Notes under the pieces: generated by a model
What the model was told of the DNA's origin: nothing
The model's input: the letters and a program-made list of their open reading frames with translations, nothing else
The model's database searches: none
Shown here: positions 1 to 11,012 of the stretch, one piece after another
Layout: every line of letters starts with the position of its first letter
Numbering within the stretch: the first letter of the stretch is position 1
Origin: Cervus elaphus
Taxonomy: Eukaryota > Chordata > Mammalia > Artiodactyla > Cervidae
Length of the DNA stretch: 64,000 nucleotides
Reading direction: 5' to 3'
Assembly (NCBI RefSeq): GCF_910594005.1
Contig: NC_057815.1
Coordinates: 64,680,052 to 64,744,051, forward strand
Translations under genes and position numbers: made by a program

Positions 1-43
1 TGCAAGATCCTATGTTGGTAATCATATCACCTGTCATACAAAC

Positions 44-994
44 TCAGTAGAGTTTCCACGGTGAAGACAAAGTACTAACCACACATTCTCGAATCTGCCT
101 GGTCTTAACACCATAAATGATGGGGTTTAGCATAGGAGGAGCTAACATGCAGACATTTGCCAGCAGAATGTGGATATAAGGAGGAACCTGATGCCCAAAT
201 CGCTGGGCGATTATGGTAAAAATACCAGGCAAGTAGAACATGGAAATGACACCAAGGTGGGAGCCACATGTGCCTAGGGCCTTTTGCCGAGCTCCTTGGG
301 AGGGAAGGCGGAAGACTGCATTGAGGATGAAGATGTAGGAAACTAAGATGAGCAAGGCATCTACCACTACAGTAGAGAGAAGGACAGACAAGCCATACCA
401 GACATTGACACGAATATCAGCACAAGCAAATTTGGCAACAGCCATGTGCTCACAGTAGGTATGTGGTAGCATGTTGCTATGGCAGAAAGGCAGTCTTTTC
501 ACCAGGAACACATCTGGAAGGATCACAGAGAAACTCCTCAGGACCACAGCCAGACCAACCCTTATGATTACTGCCTGACTGAGCACTGTGGTATAGCGCA
601 ATGGGTCACAGATGGCTACATAGCGGTCAAATGCCATGGCCAACAGAATTCCTGATTCAGCAATGAAGGTGGCATGGATGAAGAAGATTTGGGTGACACA
701 ACCATCAAGGGAAATCTCTCCAGCATGGAACCAGAATATAGCCAGGGCTTTGGGCACGGTGGTATTGGACAGGATGAGGTCCGCCACACCCAGCATGCAG
801 AGGAAGAAGTACATGGGCTCATGGAGGCTGCGTTCAGTCATGATGATGAAGACAAGGAGGCTATTCCCTAGGACAGCAACAAGGTAGGAAAGAAAAAATG
901 GGAGGGAGATCCATGTGTGCTGGTCTTCCAGGCCAGGGATCCCCAGCAGAATGAAGAGTGAATGGCTGGGACTAGTGTGGTTGGGGGTTGCCAT
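44..994 (-). CDS. Olfactory receptor, class I, OR52 family (intact)
   Basis: A 316-residue seven-transmembrane odorant receptor that would act in the ciliary membrane of olfactory neurons and couple to G-olf. Family marks are all present: an N-glycosylation site N5-H-T, LGN in TM1 (42-44), PMYFFLCML (60-68), the conserved TM3 cysteine C99, MAFDRYVAIC (120-129, the DRY motif), HTYCEH in the second extracellular loop (178-183), KALGTCGSH before TM6 (238-246) and PPMLNPIIYGVKT in TM7 (286-298). The GVKT ending and the long second loop are typical of class I OR52 receptors. Length is normal and there is one coding exon. The start codon has a good context (GCC before, G after), and the reading frame matches family N-termini. 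The stop lies 44 bases from the window edge, so the 3' UTR is not seen. It is clearly more distant from the other three loci than those are from each other. The subfamily (OR52B or a neighbour) is not certain by eye. Confidence 0.95.
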   Translation of the reverse strand: MATPNHTSPSHSLFILLGIPGLEDQHTWISLPFFLSYLVAVLGNSLLVFIIMTERSLHEPMYFFLCMLGVADLILSNTTVPKALAIFWFHAGEISLDGCVTQIFFIHATFIAESGILLAMAFDRYVAICDPLRYTTVLSQAVIIRVGLAVVLRSFSVILPDVFLVKRLPFCHSNMLPHTYCEHMAVAKFACADIRVNVWYGLSVLLSTVVVDALLILVSYIFILNAVFRLPSQGARQKALGTCGSHLGVISMFYLPGIFTIIAQRFGHQVPPYIHILLANVCMLAPPMLNPIIYGVKTRQIRECVVSTLSSPWKLY

Positions 995-1140
995 GGCCAG
1001 GATGAGTCATCTGGATGTTGGTGTATGGGATTTGGCAGTCATCTCTTTTCTCTTTCCAAACAGGTGACTGGAGCTGGAGTGGGGGCAATGGAAACAGATC
1101 ACTTTTCTCTGGATAAGAAGTGGAAATGGTCCTGATTAGA
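995..1140. other. 5' flank of the first receptor gene
   Basis: Unique sequence directly upstream of the first receptor start. A strong splice acceptor is not obvious on the minus strand here, unlike at the other three receptor loci; the best candidate is a weak AG about 16 bases before the ATG. Confidence 0.3.
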
Positions 1141-1315
1141 AACAAGGAAACATGGGTTAAAAGTCCTTGCCATTCTATTCAACAGCTATGTTATCTTGGT
1201 AACATTAGTTCCCTGCTCTGGGTCTCTCTTTTATTTGTCACTTTAAAACTAAAGTCAGGGAGACTCTGGATTAGATATTTCTAAGTGAGTTCTCCCAGCT
1301 CTAGAATGCCATAGA
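1141..1315 (+). repeat. MIR SINE (old)
   Basis: The stretch contains the degenerate MIR pattern of 'ggtaac...ctgctctgggtctc' followed by 'ttctcccagctctagaatgcc', which resembles the MIR 3' half. Divergence is high, so this is an ancient copy. Confidence 0.5.
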
Positions 1316-2039
1316 CCTTAGCATTTATAAACAGTTGAGAGCTGTGAATAACCCTGCATTTTCCACCTTATCAGAATGTGATCTACATCTCAAAAGGAAA
1401 ATGGTAACTGAGTTCATTATCAATTTAACAAACCTTACTGAACACATACCATGGCTCCTGGAGGACCTCCCTGAGAAGAGTCAGACAATTAAACAAAATA
1501 TCTATACAATACAGATAGGTTAGAGGAAAAGGAGGAGCTGTGGAAACATGGAAAGCTTCCTAGAAGTTCAGAAAAGGATTTCTAAAGTTGCCACTCTGAG
1601 TTGAACCTTAAAAAATTAAATAAAGAGTTTGCCAGGTAAAGTCATGTGAGGAAGAAGAACATGAACAAAGTCACAAAGATCTGAAAGGACAAGGAGTTTG
1701 TAGGGAAATTATAATGATTCAGGGTTACTATAGCCTGGAGGACATGGCACGAAATGATAGGAAATAATGTGAGGCAGTGAAGTAGGGGTCAACTCACTGA
1801 GGGTTCTGGGTACTGATGTAAGGAGTTTGGGGTTTATGTTGAAGCAGGAAGAGCCACTGAAGGGTTTGCCGTGAGAGGGGGGCATGGTGAAGTTTGTATT
1901 TGAGGTCACTCTCTCTCTGGCCCTGCTGTGTAGGAAGGATGTAGAAGGGAGGAGGCAGGTTGGAGAACAGGGACCAGGGACGAGATCAATTGAGAGTATC
2001 TCTATTCTAAGGGCTACACGTGCATTTTCTCAATCAACA
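1316..2039. other. Unassigned, probably ancient repeat
   Basis: No gene is visible. The part from about 1640 to 1980 (phrases such as 'aaggagtttggggtttatg' and 'gaagagccactgaagggt') looks like an old mammalian interspersed repeat, but I cannot name the family. Short open frames here have no recognisable motif. Confidence 0.3.
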
Positions 2040-2190
2040 TAGCAGGAAATGACTATAGTCATTTTCCCATTTTACTGATGGAGAGCAAACAGAGCTTAGA
2101 GTTTTTCATCCCCCGTACGCAAGGTCACCTGGCTAGTAAAGGTGAAGCTAGGATTTGGCTACCCACGAGATGCTTTGAAAATCACACCAT
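2040..2190 (+). repeat. MIR SINE (old)
   Basis: Matches the MIR core order: 'cccattttactgatggag', then 'aaggtcacctggctagtaa', then 'gctaggatttggctaccca'. Ancient and diverged. Confidence 0.65.
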
Positions 2191-2699
2191 GTCCACCTCA
2201 CTCCACCTGGGTCCCCTTCATCAGGTGATTGCGATTTCCTGGTTCCTGGTTCAAGGAAAAAAATATCTGTTAATTCCCTTAACCGCCCTCACTCTGCCAG
2301 CTACAAATTTATATTTGAATTGTCTTCCTATTTCTCCCACTCAAGGCTCAGCTCTCCATCTGTGCACTGGACCCGAAGCGTCTCTCCATTAATCTGTCAC
2401 TCTGGTCATTTCAAACTCTCCCTCTCTGCTGACTCCTTCTCCTTACTGTGTCTCTTCCCCCATTCACCTCGGTTTCAGAAAAGCAGGGCTGGCTGCACTC
2501 TCTCTTCATTTATCCCCTTACCACCCTCCCAATCTTTACCCCATGCCATTTTACTTACAACACCTAAAACTTCCTTTTCCTTTTTCAGTGCTTCTCATTG
2601 TGGTAGGTCACATATTATAAAGCATACTACTTTAGCCATATCTGGCTGCACGTTTCAGTGGGACTAAGTGCATTCACATTGTTGTTCGACTCTCATCAT
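2191..2699. other. Unassigned pyrimidine-rich stretch
   Basis: C/T-rich on the plus strand. The open frames in it (up to 115 codons) have serine/leucine-rich low-complexity translations and no domain, so I do not call a gene. Confidence 0.3.
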
Positions 2700-2880
2700 A
2701 ATCCATCCTCCAAATATTTTATCTTTCTAAACTGAAACTCTGTCCCTATTAAACGCTAACTCCCCATTTCCTCCCCCACCACTCTTACCCCCAGCCCCTG
2801 GCATCTGCCAATGTACTTTCTGACTCTAAGAATTTGATTATGTAGGTACCTTGTATAAGTAGAATCAAACAGTATTTGTC
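2700..2880 (-). repeat. Old L1 LINE fragment
   Basis: Antisense L1 3' region: 'ccccagcccctggcatctgc', then a 'tatgtaggtaccttgtataa' and 'gtagaatcaaacagtatttg' series that recurs in diverged form near 59480-59550. It is broken at its right end by the BovB copy that follows. Confidence 0.6.
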
Positions 2881-3535
2881 TGCACCTATCACTTCATGCG
2901 AAATAGATGGGGAAACAGTAGAAACAGTGGCTGACTTTATTTTTGGGGGCTCCAAAATCACTGCAGATGGTGATTGCAGCCATGAAATTAGAAGACGCTT
3001 ACTCCTTGGAAGGAAAGTTATGACCAACCTAGACAACGTATTAAAAAGCAGAGACATTACTTTGCCAACAAAGGTCCATCTAGTCAAGGCTATGGTTTTT
3101 CCAGTAGTCATGTATGAATGTGAGAGTTGGACTGTGAAGAAAGCTGAGCACCAAAGAATTGATGCTTTTGAACTGTGGTGTTGGAGAAGACTCTTGAGAG
3201 TCCCTTGGACTGCAAGGAGATCCAGCTAGTCCATCCTAAAGGAGATCAGTCCTGGGTGTTCATTGGAAGGACTGATGCTGAAGCTGAAACTCCAACACTT
3301 TGGCCACCTCATGCGAAGAGTTGACTCACTGGAAAAGACCCTGATTCTTGGAAGGATTTGGGTCAGGAGGAGAAGGAGACGACAGAGGATGAGATGGCTG
3401 GATGGCATCACCTACTCGAAGGACATGAGTTTGAGTAAACTCCGGGAGTTAGTGATGGACAGAGAGGCCTGGCGTGCTGCGATTCGTGGGGTCGCAGAGA
3501 GTCGGACACGACTGAGTGACTGAACTGAACTGAAT
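2881..3535 (+). mobile_element. BovB LINE, 3' end
   Basis: Five-prime-truncated BovB (RTE clade). It encodes the C-terminal part of the BovB reverse transcriptase protein (DGDCSHEI, LLLGRKVMTNLD, KSRDITLPTKVHLVKAMVFPVV, IDAFELWCWRRLLRVPWTARRS) and ends in the usual 'gactgaactgaactgaa' tail. The frame has a stop after RRSS and continues in another frame, so this is a dead copy. Confidence 0.95.
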
Positions 3536-3564
3536 GTATATTGGAATGCATTTTTAAGGTTAAC

Positions 3565-3885
3565 TTAATATTCCCTGTTAGCTCAGTTGGTAAAGAATCC
3601 ACCTGCAATACAGGAGACCCCAGTTCAATTCCTGGGTCAGAAAGATCCCCTGGAGAAGTGATAGTCTACCCACTCCAGTATTCTTAGGCTTCCTTTGTGA
3701 CTCAGCTGGCAAAGAATCCGCCTGCAATGCAGGAGACCTGGGTTCAATCCCTGGGTTGGGAAGATCCCCTGGAGAAGGGAAAGGCTACCCACTCCAGTAT
3801 TCTGTCCTGGAGAATTCCATGGACTATATAGTCCATGGGGTTGCAAAGAGTCAAACACGACCGAGCAATTTGCACTTTAATATAT
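3565..3885 (+). repeat. Bov-tA SINE, dimer
   Basis: Two tRNA-derived units in a row, each with 'gctcagttggtaaagaatcc'-like sequence, 'gcaggagacc' and 'ttcaatccctgggt' (the degenerate A and B boxes), followed by the shared 'actccagtattct' and 'tccatggggttgcaaagagt' body. A dimeric Bov-tA, not a real tRNA gene. Confidence 0.9.
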
Positions 3886-3887
3886 GT

Positions 3888-4200
3888 CCTAAAAACAGAT
3901 TGCATCTTCTTTTTTCCCCCCCTCTGCTATACAATAGGGTCTCATTAATTGTCTGTTTTGTGCATAGTGGTGTGTATATGTTAATTCCAATCTAGTACAG
4001 AATGAAGTAAGTCAGAAAGAGAAAAACAATATTGTATGTTAATGCATATATGTGGAATCTAGAAAAATGGTACAGATTAACCTATCTGCAAATCAGAAAT
4101 AGAGACACAGATGTAGAGAACAAACATATGAGGAAAAGATGGGTGGGATAAATTGGGAGATTGGGATTGACATATATACACTACTATGTATAAATCTTCC
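3888..4200 (+). repeat. L1 3' end fragment
   Basis: Diverged version of the ruminant L1 3' region: 'gaatgaagtaagtcagaaag', 'atatatgtggaatctagaaa', 'gagacacagatgtagagaac'. Much older than the L1 copies at 16488 and 34708. Confidence 0.7.
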
Positions 4201-4825
4201 TTTTCTAAAATAATCTGTCATATCATGGTTGCCAAATCTAATATTACTTTTCATTTCTTATTGCTAGTAATATCCAATTTCTGTCATTAATACTTCTTTG
4301 ATGATAGCAACCATTACTACTGTTAGATGTATTTATTATTTCTAATTATTGTACAAAACCTATGGAATTGAAAGTATCACTAGTTCATGCAAGAAGAAGC
4401 TAATCTCAGATAAGCAACAGCCCAAAGTCAAACAACCTGTTAGAGGCTAAGCTGATATTTGAGTCCCAGATTATTGAGTCAAACCTTCCATTAGTTTTAG
4501 AAACAGACATTTTTTTTGTTGATTACCTAACCACTTTTCTTTGGTGTCCTCTCCACTCCCTTCTCATTCTCTTATTTCACCAGAATGTCTAAGACATATA
4601 AACAATATAATATAGGAAAAATTATATGGACTTTAGACCTACCTGAGTTCAATTCCAGCTCTGCTTGCTACAGATCCACTTACACACAATCTTCCATTCG
4701 TATTACCGTATCATCAGACACATTCATTTATACAGTCACAACACACACTATTTACTCATACAAATTTTGATGATTTACATACTAACACACATTTTCCCTG
4801 TTCACACAAAACACCCCTTCACCAT

Positions 4826-4862
<37 letters not shown>

Positions 4863-5192
4863 TTTAAATTTTCCTTCGTATATATACCCACCCAAACTCA
4901 TAGTCATTACCCCTTCAAACTCACTCTCACTTATCTAAGTCATAACTTTGCCAATCTCCATTCAGTATACTGGCTCTCCTCTCATTAAATCAGTTTCCTC
5001 AAGGAGGTGGATATTCCAAAGTTTATTCAGCTCTTGCCCCTGCTTCCAGCCTGACAGTTCTCTAATCTATGCTAGAAGGAAGAATTGTCTCTGGGAATGC
5101 GATTCACAAGATAACCTCCTGCTTCACCAGTTCCCTCTGGAATTGCCCAAACATGAATCAGAGATGTAAAATATCAACACTGGTTGGCAATT
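4201..5192. other. Unassigned, with an old MIR remnant
   Basis: No gene seen. Positions about 4375-4490 resemble MIR ('caacagcccaaagtcaaac', 'gctgatatttgagtccca'). The rest is AT-rich and contains the CA run listed separately. Confidence 0.3.
4831..4858. repeat. (CA)14 microsatellite
   Basis: Uninterrupted CA dinucleotide run of 28 bases; likely length-polymorphic. Confidence 0.97.
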
Positions 5193-5415
5193 TATATCAG
5201 CAATCATTAAACTGCAGCCGGTGGGCCAAATCCTGCCCACCACCTTCTTTTATAAATAAAATGTTATTGAAACACAGCCATGCCCAGTTATTTACATATT
5301 GTCTATGACAGCTTTCATGGGACAGATTGAGTAGTTGCAACAGAGACCATGTTCAAAACTTAAAATATTTGCTGTTACTCTATAAAAACTTTTTGGTGAT
5401 CCCTGTTTTAAAATA
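5193..5415 (+). mobile_element. hAT-type MER DNA transposon remnant
   Basis: Carries the series 'ggtgggccaaatcctgccca', 'aataaaatgttattgaaaca', 'cagccatgcccagttattta', 'gagtagttgcaacagagacc' and 'aaatatttgctgtta', a well-known non-autonomous mammalian DNA transposon seen in many genomes. I am confident of the class but not of the exact MER number. Confidence 0.6.
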
Positions 5416-6099
5416 ATCTTGTATGATTTATTATTTATGAAGGAAAGGCAATTTTCCCAAGGTCACAGAGGAACTGAGCTAAGATTTCTTGCTTCTCATT
5501 CCACTATTTCCACCATACCACAAAGCTTCTGCAGACACATTTTGGTCTGCCCTCTGACTCTGCTCTCAAGGGACGGAGAATTCCAAACAGAGCCTCTACT
5601 GGGTGACCAAATGGTGAAGGCAATCCATTATTGTTTCCCATGTCTCTCATTAATAAACTCAGCATTTCCCACCTCCTTTATCCCCACCATTCCTGCCCAT
5701 AGGCAGAAGGACCCAAAGAGGCACCAGGCTACCCTGGTCAGTACCAACCTACATCTCTCCTCACCCCAAACTGTCATCATAGCCATTTGGAACCACAGAC
5801 TGGAGTCATGCCCCTGCCTAGATTGGTGTTCCCATGGCCAGCAGACTGTTCAGTGGCCAGGAGATCAAGGTGGAGGAGAAACTGCAGGGCAAGTTATTTG
5901 TTCTCTGAGCATCTTTGGGGACCATGGTCTTACTCATGTTGTCTTTCTTTCCCCCAGGATCTCCTCTATTGCTGGTCTCCTCAGTGACATAACCAGAAAG
6001 TCCTTAACCCTTCTTGTCTGAGTGCTGGAAGCCTCCTGTGGAAAGTGTGCCTGATAGGTTATATGAACTTAGGAGAGAAAGGAGTTGCGAGAGAAGATT
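5416..6099. other. Unassigned; old MIR at its left end
   Basis: Positions about 5440-5560 resemble the MIR core ('ttcccaaggtcacagaggaa', 'ctgagctaagatttcttg'). A 200-codon plus-strand open frame spans 5419-6021 but begins inside this MIR, has no recognisable domain, and is probably chance. Confidence 0.35.
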
Positions 6100-6284
6100 T
6101 GGAGTCTGACTCTTTGCAACCTCATAGACTGCAGCCCGCCAGGCTCCTCTTTCCATGAGATTTCCCAAGCAAGAATACTGGAGTGGGTTGCCATTTCCTT
6201 CTCCAATCCCGACCCAGGGATTGAGTCTTCTGTGTCTCCTGCTTGGCAGGCGGATTCTTTACCACTGAGTCACCTGGGAAGCCC
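6100..6284 (-). repeat. Bov-tA SINE
   Basis: Antisense Bov-tA: 'gtctgactctttgcaacct', 'aagaatactggagtgggttg', 'gacccagggattga', ending 'gagtcacctgggaagccc', the complement of the tRNA-like head. Confidence 0.93.
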
Positions 6285-6329
6285 TAATGAACCAATACTG
6301 ATACATTATTATTGATGAAAGTCTGTAGC

Positions 6330-7110
6330 TTATATCAGGGTACACTCTTTGTGTTGTATAATTTAGGGGTTTTAAAAAAATGTATAGTGACATGTGTACA
6401 CCATTATAGTGCCTTTCAGAATATTTTCAAAAACTTAAAAATACTTGCAAGCCTCCTATTTATCCCTCTTCTGTTCCCTCAGAATCCCTGAAACCCACAG
6501 ATTTTTTTTTTTACTGTCTCTGTAGTTTTCCCTTTTTCCAGAATTTCATAAGATTTATATCATACAGTAGGTACCTTTACAGATCACCTTATTTTGCTTA
6601 GCATAGTGCTTTTAAATTTCCCCCACATCTTTCTGTGGCTTCATATCTCACTTCTTTCTATTGTTGAATAATATTCCATTGTTTGGATGTACCAGAGTTT
6701 GTTTATCTATTCACCTGTTCAAAGATATTTTGGTTGCTTCCAAAATTTGGCAATTATGCATAAAGTTTCTGTAAATATCTGTGTGTAGGCTTTTCTGTAT
6801 ACATAAGTTGTCAACTCGTTGGTTAAATACTAAGAAGTGTGCTTGCTGGATCATGTGGTAAGAGTATGTTTAGCTTTATAAGAAATTGAAGAACTGTAGA
6901 AGCCATTTCCAAAGTGGCTTTACCATTTTCATTTCTGCCAGCAATGAGTAAAAGTCCTATTGATCCATACTCTAAACAGCATTTACTATTGTCAGTGTAT
7001 TAGGTTTTAACCATTCTAGTAGGTATGTAGTGGTATTTCATTGTTGTTTTAATTTGCATTTCCTTAATGAAATATGCTGATATTGGGTGTTTTTCATATA
7101 TTCATGTGAC
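6330..7110 (-). repeat. Old L1 LINE, 3' part of ORF2
   Basis: Antisense of the L1 ORF2 end: 'aataatattccattgtttgg', 'gtttgtttatctattcacc', 'gctggatcatgtggtaaga', 'aatttgcatttccttaatg'. Diverged, frames destroyed. Confidence 0.8.
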
Positions 7111-8161
7111 ATCTCAATGGATTCTCCTCACCAGGACAGCTACTGGTTAATTTCTCAGTGTTTTTTTTTCCCCCCAGACAATACAATTACTGCAATTTTT
7201 TGCACAAATAATGCTTTGCATGTTCATGGCTCTGAATGCTCAACCTAACATTTCTTATTGGTGTCCAGAAAATAAACAGAGGAATTATTTCTTGGTAGGA
7301 GAGACAGTTCCTCCAGCAAGATGGAAGAAAAGGATGGTGGGAACAGATATGTGCATGTATGTGCTGGATATAGATGTGTTTTAAATTTTAGTATCTTGAA
7401 TTTCTGTGAGTTTCTTACTGATTAGTTCTGATTTAGCAGGCAAGATTTTCTGTCAAAGGTAAATACGTAGGTTCTTGTATCAAGGAAATGGTTATGAGTG
7501 CATAACTACAGTGGAGTTAAGGGAAAGGCAACTGAGTTTAGGAGGAAATAGAATCAAGAGCACAGGATGAAGAATTAAGTTTTCCACGTGGACACCAAAG
7601 TCCCTATGGTACTAGTATAATGACTTGCATGCATTCTGGGGAGAATTGAGAGGAACTTAAGACAGCACTGAAGAGTAGAATGGAGATAGCATGAGTCTCA
7701 AAGCAGCACTAGTCTTTAAGAACATGAATGAGCATTATTTTGAAAAAAAAAAAACCTGGGAAATATTTGGAAATAAAAATGGCCCCCAAATGGGCTTATA
7801 ACTTTAAAATATGAAGAACTTCTACAAGTTCCAAATATATGGCACCAAAGTATTAATGAAAAAAAGCACTTAACTGGAGGATTTTGTTTTTGGTCTCTGT
7901 ATAATAAATTCTACAAAGGCAGTGTCTTGTTCACTCTTGTATTGCATACTGCCTGGCACAGAGCATGTTACCAATGAAAAAATTTAACTTCGTAAAAAAA
8001 ATAGAACAGCAAATAATTATTAAAGTATGGAAGTTTTGCATCAACAAAAACTACATGGAAATAGAAACATAGCTATAACAACTTCTTTCTTTTGAACATT
8101 GTATATTTAAATAAAATAATCCAGAACACATATAGAAGTTTATATATAACTATACTCATCA
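7111..8161. other. Unassigned; L2-like remnant inside
   Basis: No gene. About 7890-7985 resembles the L2 3' end ('aggcagtgtcttgttcactc', 'actgcctggcacagagca'). The rest is AT-rich unique or very old sequence. Confidence 0.35.
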
Positions 8162-8290
8162 AAGAATATTTTCTTATTGAAGTACATTGTGTTAGTTCCA
8201 GGTGTACATCAAAGTGATTTACACTTCATTAGGATTTTCAGATTATTTTCCATTATAAGTTATTACAAGATGCTGAATATCATTGGGTCT
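8162..8290 (-). repeat. L1 3' UTR fragment
   Basis: Antisense L1 3' UTR: 'attgaagtacattgtgttag', 'ccaggtgtacatcaaagtga', 'ttccattataagttattaca'. Same unit as the clearer copy at about 39370-39590. Confidence 0.65.
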
Positions 8291-8490
8291 TCACTGCTGG
8301 CTCAGATAGTAAAGAATCTGCCTTCAATGTATGCGACCTGGACTCAATCCCTGGGTCAGGAAGATCCCCTGGAGAAGAGAATGGCAACCCACTGCAGTAT
8401 TCTTGCCTGGGAAATCCCATGAACAGAGGAGCCTGGCAAGCTACAGCCCAAAGGGTCATGAGTCAGACATGACTTATGTCTGACTAAAAC
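8291..8490 (+). repeat. Bov-tA SINE
   Basis: Sense Bov-tA: 'ctggctcagatagtaaagaa', 'ctcaatccctgggtcaggaa', 'cactgcagtattcttgcctg', 'ggtcatgagtcagacatga'. It sits directly against the L1 3' UTR fragment. Confidence 0.92.
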
Positions 8491-8499
8491 ACATTGGTT

Positions 8500-8640
8500 C
8501 ATTAAGTGTAACAAATGTACCAGGAAAACTCTCTTATCAAGGGAGGAGGAAAGGGGTAGGAGGTATATAGGAACTCACAGTTCTTGCCACTCAATTTTTC
8601 TGTAAACCTAAACTTACTGTTAAAAAATCTATTAATTTTT
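8500..8640 (+). repeat. L1 3' UTR fragment
   Basis: Resembles the end of an L1 3' UTR ('gaggtatataggaactcac', 'ctcaatttttctgtaaacct'). Confidence 0.45.
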
Positions 8641-8699
8641 AGTAATCTTTGAAATTGAAATAGTGTATTGTTTAAACAATTTATTAGATAGATCTAAAG

Positions 8700-9215
8700 A
8701 GATCTGACAAAGCTAGACAGTGTATTGAAGAGCAGAGACATTACTTTGATGACCAAGGTCCACACAGTCAAAGCAATAGTTTTCCCAGTAGTTATGTATG
8801 GATGTGAGAGTGGGACTGGGAAGAAGGCTGAGTGCCAAGAATTGATGCTTTTGAACTGTGGTGTTGGAGAAAACTCTTGAGAGTCCCTTGGACTGCAAGG
8901 AAATCAAGCCAGTCAATCCTAAAGGAAATCAATCCTGAATATTCATTGGAAGGACTGATGCTGAAGCTGAAGCTCCAATACTTTGACCACCTGATGCAAA
9001 GAGCCGACTCATTGGAAAAGACCCTGATGCTGGGAAAGATTGAAGGCAGGAAAAGAAGAAGACAGCAGAGGGTGAGATGGTTAGATAGCATCGCTGGCTC
9101 AATGGATATGAATCTGAGCAAACGCTGGGAGACAGTGTAGGACAGGGAAGCCTGGTGTGCTGCAGTCCATGGGGTCACAAAAAGTAGGACATGACTTAGT
9201 GACTGAACAACAACA
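8700..9215 (+). mobile_element. BovB LINE, 3' end
   Basis: Five-prime-truncated BovB with 'attgatgcttttgaactgtg', 'gactgatgctgaagctgaag', 'gtgctgcagtccatggggtc' and a tail 'agtgactgaacaacaacaga'. Diverged and non-coding. Confidence 0.93.
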
Positions 9216-9289
9216 GAACAACAATGAAGGGATTATCAGAAATTTAAAGATAGATTAGAAAAAGGCGTCCTGCACAGTGGGGAAGGAAA

Positions 9290-9553
9290 GGCTAGGAGAA
9301 ATTGTGCAAGTAGCATTAACAGAAAAACACTATCATGTGTAAAATAGATAACCAGCAGGAAGCTGCTACATAACACATGAAGTTTAGCTTGGTGCTCTGT
9401 AACGATCTAGAGGGGTTAAATGAGGGGGAGGAGAGGCCCAAGAGGGAGGGGGAATATATATATAAATAAGACTGTATGTTATGTATGGCAGAGACCACCA
9501 CAACTCTGTAAAACAATTATCTTCCAAAAAATAAAATAAAGAAAAAAAAAAAG
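9290..9553 (+). repeat. L1 3' UTR with poly(A)
   Basis: Sense L1 3' UTR: 'gtgtaaaatagataaccagc', 'aggaagctgctacataacac', a G-rich tract, then 'ttccaaaaaataaaataaag' and an A run ending at about 9553. Confidence 0.75.
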
Positions 9554-10489
9554 GATAAATGTGACACAAAGAAACAGAGTTACAAAATAATAATGAAGGG
9601 TTAAATTTCTTGTAGAAAAGAAATAGGATATGGAGCTTTTTTTAAAATATCTTATTTCATAAGAAATGTAACTGGACTACAGTCATCTATTAAAATTCAA
9701 AACTTATCAGATATAATGGAAAAAATAAAATTTTATGTGGTTTAAAAGTCATCAGCTTTAAAACCTTATAGGAACACAATGCTTGGGAGAAAGGATATAA
9801 AATTGTTTACTAAGAAAACCAATAGAGAACTTACTCAGTTATATTCATATTCAACTAAATAGTATACTTACAATTTCAAAACTGCTTAGAAGACCAGTTG
9901 TTCCAGAGCAAAACTTACAAGAATTACAAGAAACTGGCAAGTAATAATTACTATGAGAAAAATAACTTTTCCCAATAATTGTTGAATATTTTAAATTGGT
10001 ATATATATAGAAGGTTTGAACAATACTTGTCAACCATATTGTTCATTCCTTAACTCATATGACATGTTAGAAAGTTTCCAACAGTTTTATTGCATAACAA
10101 ACATATAATGTTACAGAAAAAAATTTAGCTATACCTGTACAGAAAGATATAATCATATAAAAACTGAAAAACATACTAAAATTTAGTAATTATGCCTCAG
10201 TTTTCTGTTTATTGGTCATTGAATTTTGTTTTCTTTATTTTGTTTAGTTTTGTTTATTTACATAGATTCTTGTAAATTAAATATAAAAGTGTATACCATA
10301 AAAAATAGAAGACAAATCTAAGAATAATAGTCAAATCTTAGATTGAAGAAAATAGTCCAAGATTAAAACAATGAAACCCATAAAAGAAAATGATGGATTT
10401 GAAAATATTTTATTTCTTTAAGTAAAACAAAAATAACCAAAGAACGAAAATTAAAGAAATTAAAATTTAAACGACCTGAGAAAATACTT
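9554..10489. other. AT-rich unassigned stretch
   Basis: Very AT-rich, no gene and no repeat that I can name. Probably old degraded sequence. Confidence 0.3.
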
Positions 10490-10660
10490 TCAATAAATAT
10501 TAATACCCTGGGGAAGTTATATATCCTCTCTGAGCTTCAAACTACAAGTCTGTAAAATGGAAAGACTAGAAACAATAACAACTCTGAACTGACGTGACGA
10601 TTAAATAAGGTGTAAAATAAGTTTTGCGCAAATTCAATAAATAGTTGTTACTATTAATCC
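10490..10660 (+). repeat. MIR SINE (old)
   Basis: Good MIR order: 'ggggaagttatatatcctct', 'gagcttcaaactacaagtct', 'gtaaaatggaaagactag', 'gattaaataaggtgtaaa', 'ttcaataaatagttgttac'. Confidence 0.75.
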
Positions 10661-10810
10661 ACAAAGAAATACAATATGCAATAATCACAATATAAATTCT
10701 TCAATGTGTCTATTAATAAATTCAGAGTAAAAGAAAATGAAAAAATGATTTTACCATATCACGCAGCAAATTTCTAGAAATAGAACTATTTACTAAATGC
10801 TAGTATTGTG

Positions 10811-11010
10811 TTTGTTGCTCAGCCATGACCGACTCTGCAGGCCTGTGGACTGTAGCCCACCAGGTTCCTCTGTCCATGGAGTTTTTCAGACTAGAATACT
10901 GGAGTGAGTTTCCATTCCCTTCTCCAGCAGATCTTCCCAACCCAGGAATCATACCCAGGTCTCCTGCATTGCAAGCAGATTCTTTAACATCTGAGCAACT
11001 AGGGAAGCTA
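10811..11010 (-). repeat. Bov-tA SINE
   Basis: Antisense Bov-tA from 'gttgctcagccatgaccgac' to 'agcaactagggaagc', with the 'agaatactggagtgagttt' body. It abuts the next BovB copy. Confidence 0.9.
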
Positions 11011-11012
11011 GT

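Noticed and set aside
616..887. Open frames antisense or frame-shifted to the first receptor, and similar ones at the other receptors
   Set aside because: They are shadows of the receptor frame with no independent motif or start context.
1030..1070. Strong plus-strand splice acceptor (pyrimidine tract then CAG near 1060)
   Set aside because: It is on the strand opposite to the only gene nearby, and no exon follows.
2320..2667. 115-codon serine-rich open frame
   Set aside because: It translates pyrimidine-rich low-complexity DNA.
3565..3885. tRNA genes in the SINE heads here and at 8291, 56348, 56641 and 61108
   Set aside because: They have A- and B-box-like sequence but no complete tRNA fold, and they belong to Bov-tA.
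5419..6021. 200-codon open frame
   Set aside because: It starts in an old MIR, has no domain and no supporting start or splice signal.
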